Shown piece by piece: positions 36,171-47,179 of a stretch of DNA of 64,000 nucleotides. The notes under the pieces are model-generated. The model saw only the letters and a list, made by a program, of their open reading frames with translations, ran no database searches and was not told where the DNA came from. The position numbers were made by a program, and so were the translations under genes. The first letter of the stretch is position 1, and every line of letters begins with the position of its first letter. The DNA is from Hericium rajendrae (Eukaryota; Basidiomycota; Agaricomycetes; Russulales; Hericiaceae): contig CM065890.1 of NCBI GenBank assembly GCA_033439255.1, positions 1,178,001-1,242,000 on the forward strand, given 5' to 3'.

Positions 36171-36950
36171 TTATGTTCTTTCGTGCTGCAAGAGCTTGAC
36201 ATGAGAAGCGGAGACATCGGCATTTGCCAGTAACTCCTCCTTGATCTCCAGACTCTTCGCCGACTTGTCCTAGCGATCATGAATCCATCAGTACAGCATA
36301 AAATTGCCCGGACAGAAACTCAGAAGACGCACCTCTATGCTGTTCCAGCCTATCAGAAGCAAGTACGAACCTTCCTTCTCAACGATGGGTGCAAAGACAC
36401 CGCCAACTGCCTTGCTCTCCGGCTCACTCAGGAATGCGGTGAGCTTGGTCAGGACGTTCTCCACCGCTTCTTCATGGCCCGTCTTCGGGGTGACGATGTC
36501 GAACTCTGTGACGGCTGCATTGAGCACGGGGAACGGCGCGCCCTCGACCTCGAAGTGCGCGTTGATCAGGTCACGGGTGGCGCCCTTGGCGACAATGGGC
36601 CCGACCGAGCCCCGCACTTTGTCGACATTCCCGGGGCTAGCCGCGAAGGCTTTGTGATGGCCCAGCGAGTCCCAAGCTGCAGAGTTCATAGTGAGATAAA
36701 AACGTCTCGCAAGTCAATATTGGAATATAACGCACCAATGGCAAGGTACGCACGGACCTCCTCGATCTGCTGGCCATACCAAACTCTACATATGGTGTCA
36801 GTTTGAGCGTCCCCAATGAAAGTGATATCCTGCCTACTTCTGTACACCGGGAGCGGGCGCGAGAATATCGGCCCCGGGTTTGAGGACAGTGTTGTCCTTC
36901 GCGAACACCTCATTAGCGAGGATGGACACAATTTCGAGGTTTAGAGGCAT
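36171..36950 (-). CDS. Dimeric alpha-beta-barrel protein (ABM-like)
   Basis: Four exons. Start MPLNLEIVSILANEVFAKDN, then TVLKPGADILAPAPGVQK, VWYGQQIEEVRAYLAI, AWDSLGHHKAFAASPGNVDK, VRGSVGPIVAKGATRDLINA with HFEVEGAPFPVLNAAVTEFD, VTPKTGHEEAVENVLTKLTA, AVGGVFAPIVEKEGSYLLLI with GWNSIE, and a helical tail ending HVKLLQHERT. Two ferredoxin-like halves with a W-x-S-L-x-x-H-x-A phrase resemble the antibiotic biosynthesis monooxygenase/stress-responsive A/B barrel superfamily. Such proteins act as small cofactor-free oxygenases or as binding proteins; the function here is not known. It sits inside the hydrolase cluster between copies B and C. Confidence 0.75.
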
Positions 36951-38009
36951 GGCAAAGTGCTGCGTGAAGGAGATGATTTAGTTGATGATACAAAAATAGC
37001 TAGTTGCGAGATGTTTTATACCATGTCCAGATCCATACTCGCTATTAGGAACTTGAAAGCCCCCGATTGCGTTTCCACGCCGTCGACGTTGGTAATATGA
37101 AGTCAGACATTGACAAAGCACGCTTGAAACGCTCGGCAGTCTTGCAAATCTAGTGGCATGTCGAATTACCAAGTAATGAGGCTTAGCTGTATCCTTCAGA
37201 AAGCTGTTTCAAGCGCCTCCTTGGCTAATCGACATTACAGGTTGGTCCGATCAAAAAGAGAAAATCACCACTGGCCGTATCGCGATGTTCCAGTCGACGG
37301 GGCCCGAAAGCTTCCAGCGAGCTCGGAGCGTACGCGTAGCCACGGCTGCGCATGATCACTCGGCAAAGGAGCAGATCTAGAGTCGTGTGTTCCATTGATG
37401 CTGTACTCCGATCAGACGCCCAGTGTTAGTATGTAGAAGTAATGCGCCCCGTGAACAGCACTCACAGGCACTCATTGAACTGTTTTCAAAGGAGGTGACA
37501 CATTCAGACACAAACCATGATAAAAGCTAGCAAAATTCAAGAAGAAATTAATGGTGATACGTCGATGGAGGTCAACGTAACATACGATATTATGCTGAAC
37601 ACCGTGTTCCAAAGGCAGAGTAGATGCTTGACTCCACTTCAAGCTTCGTGTATCAGGATCATCGTATCCGACGCCCGAGCATCACTGCGGCGGCAAAAAG
37701 TTCTGAAGGTTGCTACAATAATCAGTGTGCGGGACATTCCGTAGGCTGATGACCCGTCTTTACCCGTCTCTCGAAATACCGCGGCGGGGCATTTCGATTA
37801 TTGCAATGACTTCCCCCCTTGTAGGTTGTTGTAATACTGCCAGTGCTTATGTCTAGGCGCCACGAGATGAGGCTAAGGCCTGACTTTGGCGACGTGCTGC
37901 GTTCTGAGAAAGGTTCCATTGCATACTTATCGTACATATATGCTCAAGGAGATTCCGCATGGATGAGTCGATCAGCGACCGCGACGCACAAATTATGCCA
38001 GTCCAACGT
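36951..38009. other. Intergenic region, no gene seen
   Basis: 1.06 kb; AT-richer than coding sequence, scattered short ORFs only. Confidence 0.45.
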
Positions 38010-39421
38010 CTATACCGCACCGCTCAACAGCCAACGAAGCCCATCTTTGCGGTCCTGGTGGTATCGCTTCCCCAGCGTGATTTGTGAGGAAACCACATGA
38101 AACCCATGTGGCACTCCGGGATAACGTTATCTAAAAGCATCCGTCAATGAAAGAAGTCAGTGATATAAGGTGCGGTCTACGTACACATTGAGTTTAGTCT
38201 GAACCCCTGCCTCCTTGAGCAATTTCTCGTACAAGAGTCCCTCATCGCGTAGAGGGTCCGCTCCACAGATTTGGAAAACTGCCGGCGCGAGGCCCGCATG
38301 GTTAGGATGGAGCAGGGCCCAGGTGTTGATGTCGCTTGTGTCTGGTTTCCACAACTCTGTGAAGACGTATGTCAAAGCCGGTAATTTATCATTTGAAGCC
38401 GCTTCAACTCACCGTAGAATTGCAACCTGCTGTGCTTGTCCAAAAATCTAGGATCCAAGGGCATGTCCATGGAGAGCAGCTCTCCTTTGAATCTAGGTTG
38501 ATTGTAGATATTCACATTGAAATGCCCGTAGAGAGAAAAAATGAAGCCTGCTCACTTGTCTGGAACGTTGAACGGAGAGATGATCCCGGGTATCTGCAAA
38601 AGCTGGCCGGTCAAGGATCGTCCTTTGAAGAATGGGTCATCTCGGGCACGCAGTGCTAAACTTGCTGTGATGCCTCCACCGGCAGACGTTCCGCAGATGA
38701 TGAACCCTTTAGATAAATCTGCATGAAGGAGAATGTAATTCTCTGCGGCCTTGTTAACCGAGAAAGTTGACGTTTAATAGCGAGGTGAATCAAGCTACGA
38801 ATGTGCCGCACCCATTTCAGCGCCGTGTACGAGTCTTCGTGTGAGTGCGGCCAAGAAAACTCTGGCCCGAGCCTGTGGCACGGGCAAAGTAAGGTACGTA
38901 GCCGGCATAAAGAGTACCGACACACGTACCGGTAATCGACATCTACAACAGAGACCTGTTGCTCGACGCAGATTTGTCGCAGCCAGGGTTCATCCGTGCT
39001 TAGGCCGCCCACAACATAGCCTTTTGAAGCATTAGCTTTGACGGGTGAGAAGGTAGATTCCAGATCAAACGCACCTCCTCCATGATAATTGACGAGGAGA
39101 GGGAAGGGGCCGGCGCTCCCTCCAGTCGGCGTGGGAATCATGCATCTCACAGTGATCTCGCCGCCGTCGACAGGCACCTTGTGTTCCTCGACGCGAAGTT
39201 CAGATGCTAAGGAATCTCAGTTTCTGGTGAGAACCATACGAACATACGGAAATCTCACCGGGAGTGGAAAGTAATTTGTTGTTTTCGTGCCCCCACTTTA
39301 TCATGCTGTCGAAGCGCCGCCGCATCTCCGCGATGTCGTCCGTAGGGTCACTCTTCGGCAAATGTGCAGAAGCCTCTGCGAACTCTAGGTCAACAACGGA
39401 CATATGGACGTACTGTGACAT
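38010..39421 (-). CDS. Alpha/beta hydrolase-3 (HSL-type esterase), copy C
   Basis: Begins MSQYVHMSVVDLEFAEASAH. HGG in FPLLVNYHGGG, Ser in KGFIICGTSAGGGITASLAL, Asp in FQICGADPLRDEGLLYEKLL, His in YPGVPHGFHVVSSQITLG, end KDGLRWLLSGAV. Introns fall at the same places as in A and B. The active-site surroundings differ slightly (GGGITAS rather than GGNIAAS; LGPEFSWPHSHED for LAPEFPWPIPHED), so the substrate range may have drifted. Appears intact. Its upstream leader (minus strand, 39508-39521) carries the CCAAGGTCTCGTGG phrase exactly as copy A does. Confidence 0.9.
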
Positions 39422-40473
39422 TGCAGGATCTGTAGAGATGAGCTCCAAGATGGCACCTGCACATCTCGTCAGATCTGAACTACTTAAAATATGCGAGGTT
39501 CTTCCCACCACGAGACCTTGGGAACAAGATCCTACCTGTATCATGAAACAATTTGGTATCAAGAACCGAAATAGGTAGAGGGGCGCTGGTGGAGGCCGAT
39601 GTGACCGAGCACGGTTATCAAAGAGATATAACGGAAGTGCATTTGATTGAGCCGATAGCGACTGTGAATGGCCAGACCAGGCATCCCGAGGACGTGAGTC
39701 ATATGGGAAAAATGGAGGACGAGTCAAACATACCGTCAAATGAAAGCAAAAGCTGAGCGCCAATATATCAAGCACCCTGGCGTGTACTGTAGGTCGACTG
39801 CGGACAAGGGAACGAATGGGAATGCGGCATGCGTGTGCTCCGAGAATGGGAGTCATATTTTTGAAGACCATGCAAGAGAGCCCACTTTCGCCCGAGATTC
39901 TAAACGGCCAGTGTATCAGCGAAAGTTATGGCGACTAATGTAAGTGATTTAGCCTCATTTCAAATATTAGAGTTGACTCAATCGTGGATCCATTCAAGTA
40001 CGAGTTCGCATAGGGGAGCGGTATCCGACGCAGTTTCGTTTTTTCTCCTTCACACAGCGTATCTTGAACACCTCAACTTCAATTTATCATCTACGAAATG
40101 CACGCTGGCATCATCGATATGCACCATTTCTTGTTCTTGTTATTCAATGGAAGAGTCCATGCGCACTCTGTGTTGCGATGATTCACCGGCACCCTAGATG
40201 TCCAATGTTCGTGCATGAGCAGAACGCCAAAGGGGAACCGGATAAAACCACCTACCATAGTGACCAGCAGTTATGCCGTTGTAATTGAGTCCTGCGAGCA
40301 TATCCTGCCGGTTCAGCGTACCGGCAAGACGCACCTCTGCGGAGCGCTTAGGCGGCCAAAGTAACAGACTTGCTGTCAGTCAAGCAGCTCGTATGAGATC
40401 CATAAATTAATCAGTGTCGTGAGGCTCTTGGAAGTCCATGTGAATCCGTAACGCAATCGTCGACGTCATGCTT
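39422..40473. other. Promoter of hydrolase C and 3' flank of MFS gene
   Basis: 1.05 kb. Leader phrase at 39508-39521; otherwise no gene or repeat seen. Confidence 0.45.
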
Positions 40474-42551
40474 TCAATCCGCGCGCGAATGCCCTCTCGG
40501 CACCAATGCCCACAGCACGACTAGCAAACCCATCATCGACACCAATCTGCGACAGAGTCAAGTTAGCACCTCCCGCACAGCACCAAAACCACAGAAACAG
40601 AACTCACAGTGGCTGCAAACTGCTGATCCCCGCGCGGCTCGCGATGGCGCCGGTCATAAACGGCAGGATGGCGCTGCCCGTCTGCCCGAAGCCTGCGATC
40701 CAGCCGATGCAACCCGTGAGCAGCCAGCGCGGGAGGATGCGCGATGCTTCGTTCATCACGATGGGGTATACGGGCCCCAGGAGCATGCCGACCAGCGAGA
40801 CGGAGACGGCGCCGCCGATGAGGGAGGGCACGAGCCAGATGACGAGCTCCAGGCTGCGTGCGAGTGAGAGAATGAGGGCCATAATGAGAAGAAGCAACGT
40901 ACGCGATGGCAAGAAGGATGTAGATGAAGACGACGAGGCGTTCGCCGACCTGGATAAAGTGGTGTTAGTAGGGAAACGGCATCATACGCTGGGTGTAGTG
41001 CGTACCTTCTTGTTCACCCATAGCAAGGCTACGCGGCCCAGTGTCAACCCTGCATAAAAATTAGTATTAGTACACGTCAATCATCCTGCGTTGCACTCTC
41101 ACCTCCGAAAAAGCCGGCAGAGATGTAGCCTGACGATGGCCCACCATGCCGCACTTGGATGATATACGTTACGATCCAACCTACACGCAAGAACACAGCG
41201 TCAGATATGGTGCACCAAATGCGATCATTGTGCCGTACCTCCGATTGTGACTTCGACACCAACGTAAACCAAGATGAAGAACGCGAGGAGATGCACGACC
41301 TTCAGCCTGAAGATCTGCGAAAACTTACTGTCTTCGCTCGTGCCCTGTTCGGCTGGAGGTAAGCCGATCTCCGCGAAGCATGCTGTCATCAAAGAAATTC
41401 CATCAATAATATCCAAAAGCAGGAAATACACAGATACACATACCATCTTGTGTCTGGAAGCGGAAGACGGAAGCCAGGAAGACAGTGTTAGAGAAGGCGA
41501 TGCCGAGGGAGACGAGGTAGTGGAACGACCAGTGGGGTGCCTGCGCGAACTGTGTTGCTACGAGCGGCGAAGCCAGGGCTCCCAGTCCTACAGGTGATAC
41601 ATGAGCCAGGGTCATGATGGCAGCAGCGGATAGAACAGGACGTACCGTACACGGCATGAAGAATCCCCATCTTTGCGGCCGCGTTGTCCCTGTAGCTTGC
41701 GACGAAGCCATTCGCTTGTGCATCCTAGACATTCTCGAGATAAGATAAAGGCCAAGCACGTATGCTTCATAAGAGTACCTGCAATGCGAGACCAAAGCCA
41801 TTGATGCAGTACCCCATGACGAAGACAGGGAAGGGAGGAGCAGGAGACTGGAAGCAGTATCCGATCATCTGCGCTGCCGATCCTAGGACGATTGTCTATG
41901 TGGACGCAAACACTGTAAGACTCATGCGACACGGGTAATCATCGACGTTGCGTACCTTTCCAAAGCCGATTTTATCTGTTAACCAGATATTGGAGATGGA
42001 TCCGGTGACGAACCCCTGGTTGGGTCAACACGAGCGCGTTCAATAGACGGTATCGGGAGACTCTCACCACGCAGTTGAAGACAAAGATCAGGGAGACGAT
42101 AGCAAAGCCAACCTATGATATGACACGCAAAGTCAGACAACGACATTTTGGCAGAATGGCCACCACTTACATGGTACACCTCCTGCATCCTTGGGAGCAG
42201 GGGACCCGTGGTTCCATCGTTCCACCCAGCAAGAAACAGAGTCCAGCACAAGGACGCGAATTGTATGTTCGCTCTGAGCTTTTGGTTGCCTTTCGCTGGT
42301 GCGATAGGTGGTTCTTCCGCCGAAATGCCTTCTATTTCCGCACCATCCTTGGATTCCTGCAACGCGGAGTCCGGCTTGTTATCAAGTTCGGCAAGTTCGA
42401 TTCCATCCTCGCTGTTGTGTGCTTTGTGAAGGGAAACTCTTGAGGAAGATGTATGAGTATAGAGTCGCGATACGTTCGGTTCCAAGCTTTCATGAGGGTT
42501 GGACACGGCTGATGTCATAGTTCCATTCTGAGTGACGATTGTAGCGGCCAT
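40474..42551 (-). CDS. MFS transporter, fucose permease/BSC6-like, paralogue 1
   Basis: Starts MAATIVTQNGTMTSAVSNPH; a soluble N-terminus of about 90 residues precedes the first helix (IQFASLCWTLFLAGWNDGTT with GPLLPRMQEVYH). The GWNDGxxGPLLPR phrase is typical of fungal fucose/glucose permease-like MFS proteins. Further helices: FAIVSLIFVFNCVGF, FVMGYCINGFGLALQDAQAN, KMGILHAVYGLGALASPLVA, FHYLVSLGIAFSNTVFLASV, KVVHLLAFFILVYVGVEVTI, WIVTYIIQVR, GLTLGRVALLWVNKKVGERL, ELVIWLVPSLIGGAVSVSLV, LLTGCIGWIAGFGQTGSAIL and a final LVSMMGLLVVLWALVPRGHS with RAD. About 12 introns of normal size. Plasma-membrane sugar or small-molecule permease; substrate unknown. Confidence 0.92.
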
Positions 42552-43744
42552 GGCAGTTGCTCAGCCTGACCATTCGAACGCGTTCAGCTTTTAAGAGCAC
42601 GACTAACCGTCGCAGGACACGTCAGCGTAAGCTCTGCCAAGACGAAGATCGAGAAGAGACGCACAGATCATCTCATGAATAATCAAATTTTCAAGAGGGA
42701 CTTTCTAAATCGCGGTCGTTGCAAGTCGTTGCTCGCCGGGAAAACCTCGGAAAATCAAGCTCCCGCTTGCTCCTTTCGCTTGTCGACTTGCTGCCTTGCT
42801 GCCTTTCATCATCATATTCGTCCGCTGTAAACGCACGGACTTACGACTCCCTCCTGCTCCACAGGCTGTACAGGCCCGTCATGTGTCTCTGAAACCATTC
42901 CCAGCCAATCCCCGCTGGGTATCTCGGGGCCAAGGATTAATGGCGCAGAACACGTATGCGCGCTATTCTATTCACAGGCGCATTCTGCACAGCCAGTTAT
43001 CCTGGTAAGTATGTAGTGTGCATTTCTTGTGGCGATTGGCTAGATGCCCTATGCAGCACCGCTGATCCAACGCTGCTCGCGCCTTCCCCCATTCGCCGTC
43101 GCGAGACCATTTCTGGCATTAAATATTCGAATTCTGTGCTCACGAAGCGAATGACTTTTGGCATCGAGCTAAGGGCTCGCTCTCATTGCCGCCGGTGCGA
43201 CGGCTGCTGCTGTCTGTGCTTGGCCCGGTCGCGATACCGGTGCTACTGAGATGAGGCTTCTCCGTGGATGGGGACATTATCGTGCCGTTATTTCTCTCAT
43301 CGATACTCATGTTCCAGAGCTCAGGATCCCAGCGCTCTGGATTGGGCGAGCAAAAGAGCTTTGATACGTCTTGATTAATATTTGCCCAATAGTTGTATTA
43401 CTTACTCAATCCGTATGTACAGTAACGGTCTTCGTAACGTCAGTTATCAGCGTGAAGGTTCCTGTATGAGAGGCTGCTGAATCGCTCGACTATGCCCAGT
43501 CGTAATAGACCTGTTCAACACTGCGCGCTTGTAACAGGCGCGACGTGCGCAATTTCGCGTGTCCACAAGGGTCCACAAGCCTCCCAAGTAGACGTTCGCT
43601 GAGCTTCGTTAATTGCCAATTACTGCGTGGCATGCAGTGTCAATTGCTATTGGGGGATGAGTACTAGAGACACGATACGCGAACATACACGTACAGGCAA
43701 GGCAACGTCTCGCAACGAGCTTTGAGGCTGTGGGCATAAGTATA
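42552..43744. other. Upstream region of MFS paralogue 1
   Basis: 1.2 kb to the edge of the transposon. No gene recognised. Confidence 0.4.
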
Positions 43745-44591
43745 CAGTGCCTTGCATATCAGTCTGCAGTCGACGCGTCGAGAAACCTGTTTGTAGTCGC
43801 CAAATAGTCACGTCATGTCACACGTCGACCGCCGACTGCTCGGATGTTCCACTCTGCGTCTTGCCGTCTTCGACGACGGCCATTTACTTTCTGTAAGTGT
43901 CTGACCCAATTGATAAAGTAGCTGAAAAGCCATGAGAACCCGTCTGGCCCATATCTCTCTGCCAGCTATGCACACCCTCGAATCTCGCACCGAGACATGG
44001 ATTTCCAGCACCCAGGCATAGCAGCCATAGCTCTCGCGCTTGTGTGTGTTCCATGACCGCCAATATTGAGGGGAGCCAAGATCTCATGCTGGCTATGGTG
44101 CGTGAACATTCTGAATGCACTGACATGTTCTTCGCCCAGGTTTACATGCAGCGCAGAGCACAAGTTCGCGTGCCTCAGGCACTGCGAGTTGTGCTTGAGC
44201 CAGACATTCATGTGCGTAGGATAATGATAATACCCGAGCCACATCCATGCCCCGATAGGCTCACTGCAGCTATGCCGGAGGATGTCGAGTGCGTGTTCGA
44301 GATGCCTTCTCGGGAGGGCAGCAGGAGCATTATGTCTCGATGGATGTCAGCAGACACGGTGTGCAGGTGCCGGTTAGGCCGCAGCCGTTCAAATTTGAAT
44401 GTCTTTACAAGACTTTGTCTGTAGAATGTTTACCTGTTTGTTCAAATGGGAAGTTGAGTGCTACAAGATATACAAATGCGCATAAGTACTGCGAACTCGC
44501 AAACAGGATCCAGAGCGCTAAAGTGTCACGCTTTGGTCCGAACAAACAAAGATCTCAGCGCGTCGACTGCAGACTGATATGCAAGGCACTG
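43745..44591. mobile_element. Non-autonomous Tc1/mariner-type element (MITE-like)
   Basis: 847 bp bounded by 33-bp perfect terminal inverted repeats (43745..43777 and 44559..44591) starting CAGTGCCTTGCATATCAGTC; the match continues imperfectly inward for another 30 bp or so. A TA dinucleotide flanks each end (43743-43744 and 44592-44593), the target duplication of Tc1/mariner elements, and the CAGTGCCTTGCA start is typical of that superfamily. The interior has no DDE transposase; its longest frame (44044..44424) shows no recognisable motif. Perfect ends suggest recent or mobilised insertion. Confidence 0.88.
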
Positions 44592-45441
44592 TAAGACCGC
44601 TTTCGCGGACAGCTTTCGTCGTTACTCGGCTGAAGCGGACTCGAATGCTGTCCACAAGAATTCCTGTCCTTATCAAGGTCAAAGAAGAAATGTGTAGAAC
44701 TGCAGCTGTCTGTTATAAACTCATCGCCATCGTTAACTTTCCTTGGGAAGACCGAGACAATAAGATAACCGCATTGGCGACAGTCAGTTGATCAGAAGAT
44801 CACTTAGAAGCCAGAGCTTTTTCGCGCTTTGCAGAATCGTGCATGTCAGACATCATGCAAACAAGTGTCGCGATAATTGTGTACAAAGCTCTGGTGAGAT
44901 GGAAGCTGGAGGAGACAATAGTGGGCAGACGGACGTAAGCGCCGGCGCCCGAGGCGGCAATAGGCGGCAAGCGCCCGAGCGTGCATTGTCTTTTGTTCTT
45001 TCACTCTCTTTTGTTCTGCACAATTGTGCGGCAACAATAGGCGGGTGCATTGTCCTGCTTTTGTGGTTTCGTATATAAGCCTGCCTTGGGTCTTCATAAC
45101 GATTCACTACCAGGGTTTCGATCCACATTTCAAGTCTCTTCCCCACTACTCTCCTCTGTTCTGCTTCCGTTGCATCTTTCATTCGGTGAGTCGTCTTTCA
45201 AAGATATCCTCGTCGCACAAGCACTAATACCCGCCCACAGTCTCTATTCATCTTCTTCATTGCAACTTCATCTCATTAGATCTCCTTCAACGTCCGAATC
45301 CGCATCCATTGCCCTCGTCCTAGACTCTTTCGCGAGCACCCACATCCCGCATCTTTATCGCAGGTCGATTGCCATTCCTCGGTCTCGTTGACGCACACGA
45401 ACTTCACTCCTCTTTACGCATATCCAAATCCATCTCACGCA
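44592..45441 (+). promoter_or_regulatory. Promoter and 5' UTR intron of BTG/Tob gene
   Basis: TATATAA at 45072-45078 is the likely TATA box. A 5' UTR intron runs 45186..45240 (GTGAGT donor, CACTAATAC branch region, CCCACAG acceptor), 200 bp before the ATG. Upstream GTGCATTGTC and TTTTGTTCT phrases occur twice (about 44977-45062). Confidence 0.55.
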
Positions 45442-46368
45442 ATGGCTTCCACTACCACCGCCACTTCCCTCGCCGTCACTGTCGCACACGCGATTGCCTA
45501 CATTACGCGCCCGCTCATCGTCCGCTACCCCGTCGCGACCCTCTTGAAGCTGCAGCTCGCTCTAGAGATGTACCTCACAAAGCACTACGTCGCCAGCTGG
45601 GTCCCGAGCGAGCCCCTCCGCGGCTCCGGCCGCCGCTGCCTGTCCTTCTCCCCCTCCGCGCTCCCGCCCCGCCCCATCTACGCCGCGCTTCGCGCCGCCA
45701 ACGTCCAATGGTCCGAATGGAGCGCCGCTCTCGGCAACCTCGAGTTCGACCTCTTCGTCGACCCCGGCTGCATCTCCGTGCGCGTCGGCGCGGGCCAGCT
45801 GTACACCGTCTGGTCCGACGAGCTCGAGAGCGCCGCGCAGGCCAAGGCCGCCGCGGCGCGCCGCACGCAGGAGACCGCCCGCGCCATCCTCAAGCCCGCG
45901 AGCTTGAAGCCGACGAGCAGCGCCTTCATGCAGGAGCTCAAGCAGGCGGACGCGGAGAGCGAGGACGAGCTCTTCGCCGCGCTCGCGGACGAGATCCGCG
46001 ACCCGACGTTCGTCACGCCCGTCGCGCCGACCTTCCCCGCGATCGCCTCGCCCTCGCGCCCGAGCTCGCGCTCGTCGACCTCGAGCGGCTCCGCCGCCAG
46101 CCTCTTCTCCGACTCGGACGCGACGTCCGTCACCTCGGCTGCTTCCACGTCCACCACCGCGACGAAGCTCTCGCGCCGCGAGCGCGCGCGCCTTGCCCGC
46201 GTCTTCGTCGACACGAGCAAGCGCGTGATCACGGAGTACGACGGCGGCAAGACGGCGGTGCTCACTGGTGGCGTCATGCTCGGCGGCAAGCCCAAGCCCG
46301 CCGCGGCCTCCGCTCCCAAGGCCCCCCGCGCGTGCGCATCCGGCAGCTGGCGCCCCCTCCGCGCCTAG
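45442..46368 (+). CDS. BTG/Tob (anti-proliferative) domain protein
   Basis: Single coding exon, 308 residues. An N-terminal BTG-like domain spans roughly residues 15-130: hydrophobic helices VAHAIAYITRPLIVRY and VATLLKLQLALEMYLTKHYV, then the BTG box ASWVPSEPLRGSGRRCLSFS, a weaker ALRAANVQWSEWSAAL, and box LGNLEFDLFVDPGCISVRVG. The W-x-P-x-x-P-x-xGS-x-x-RC and VDPxxxSxRxG phrases match BTG/Tob proteins, which in animals bridge the CCR4-NOT deadenylase to RNA-binding partners. The remainder is low-complexity Ser/Ala/Lys-rich with SRPSSRSSTSSGS, and a basic tail. In the codon table it strongly favours C-ending codons, suggesting high expression. Upstream in-frame ATG at 45388 is possible but less likely. 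Confidence 0.8.
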   Translation: MASTTTATSLAVTVAHAIAYITRPLIVRYPVATLLKLQLALEMYLTKHYVASWVPSEPLRGSGRRCLSFSPSALPPRPIYAALRAANVQWSEWSAALGNLEFDLFVDPGCISVRVGAGQLYTVWSDELESAAQAKAAAARRTQETARAILKPASLKPTSSAFMQELKQADAESEDELFAALADEIRDPTFVTPVAPTFPAIASPSRPSSRSSTSSGSAASLFSDSDATSVTSAASTSTTATKLSRRERARLARVFVDTSKRVITEYDGGKTAVLTGGVMLGGKPKPAAASAPKAPRACASGSWRPLRA

Positions 46369-46965
46369 GCGCGGCGCACGCCCCACGCTCATTTCTCTTC
46401 ATGACTTCCGTGCTGCGCACTCGACGTCTCCTCACGCAAAAACGCCCAAACGAACCCTCCGAACCATTCGTGTATCTTTGTCTGTTCTGTATCCAGCCCC
46501 TTGTAGCATTACTTACGAGCCGGGCCCGCGCCTGGTGTTTCCCTTCTTTGATTTGCTTGGTATTATACGTCTAGTAATTGCTGCTCGTTCTGCTTCTTCC
46601 CACCATGGTTGCATGTTGGCGTTTCACTTATATACAGTACTTAGCATTTGTCCGTCCGTCTGTCACATAACTGCTGTATTTGTATTTTGATCTCGCTTTG
46701 TTGGGCTTATAGAATGGAGTCTTTTGGATTGCCGTTCTCTCTTATGCGATGCCTGAAACGACCTGGATGCTTCCATTGTCTGCTGCCTCAGTGCTGCAAG
46801 CTCATCGTTCGTTTCGGTGTCTACTGAACAGCAAGAAGTCCTGCACCTCAGGTGTACAGTGCAGGTTCTACACAGCTCGGTTAAGCATGGAACAAACTCT
46901 TACCCGCAACGTCAGATGAAACGGGCTTGAGGCACGATAGACGAGTATTCATCTATTTATCTTCT
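46369..46965. other. 3' flank of BTG/Tob gene
   Basis: About 600 bp of T-rich 3' UTR-like sequence. No gene seen. Confidence 0.4.
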
Positions 46966-47130
46966 CTGCCTCCACGGCCACTCGCATTTGGGCTCAAGCC
47001 GAAGTCGAAGCCATCCGAACGAAGGCCTGCACGGACACCGATTGATGTCACCCACAACTTGGCCGTGAGATGCATCGAACTCGAACGCGTTGGCGTACGG
47101 CAACAAGACCGCTTTCCTTGCATCGCTGGT
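46966..47130 (+). pseudogene. Relic of the SPFH/Band-7 gene tail
   Basis: About 165 bp match bases ~56396-56560 of the intact SPFH gene. Shared phrases include GAAGCCATCCG(A/G), AAGGCC(T/C)GC(A/G)CGGACACCGAT, GTGAGATGCA and GCGTACGGCAACAAGAC. Relic translation ATRIWAQAEVEAIRTKACTD matches ATRIRAEAEAEAIRVKARAD, then meets an in-frame stop and a frame change. Only the end of the coiled-coil tail is kept, ending about 50 bp from the MFS2 stop. A dead fragment, from duplication or rearrangement. Confidence 0.8.
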
Positions 47131-47179
47131 AGTACAGTACATGAAGCACGCGAAAAACAACAGACATCAAGCACCCCGC

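Noticed and set aside
39200-39871. Minus-strand frame extending hydrolase C upstream
   Set aside because: The extension has no similarity to copies A or B; all paralogues begin at the MSQ position.
44044-44424. Frame inside the Tc1/mariner-type element as a transposase
   Set aside because: No DDE/D motif or helix-turn-helix seen; too short.
45369-46574. Long plus- and minus-strand frames overlapping the BTG/Tob gene
   Set aside because: They mirror the strong third-position GC bias of the real frame; Arg/Ala-rich with no domain.
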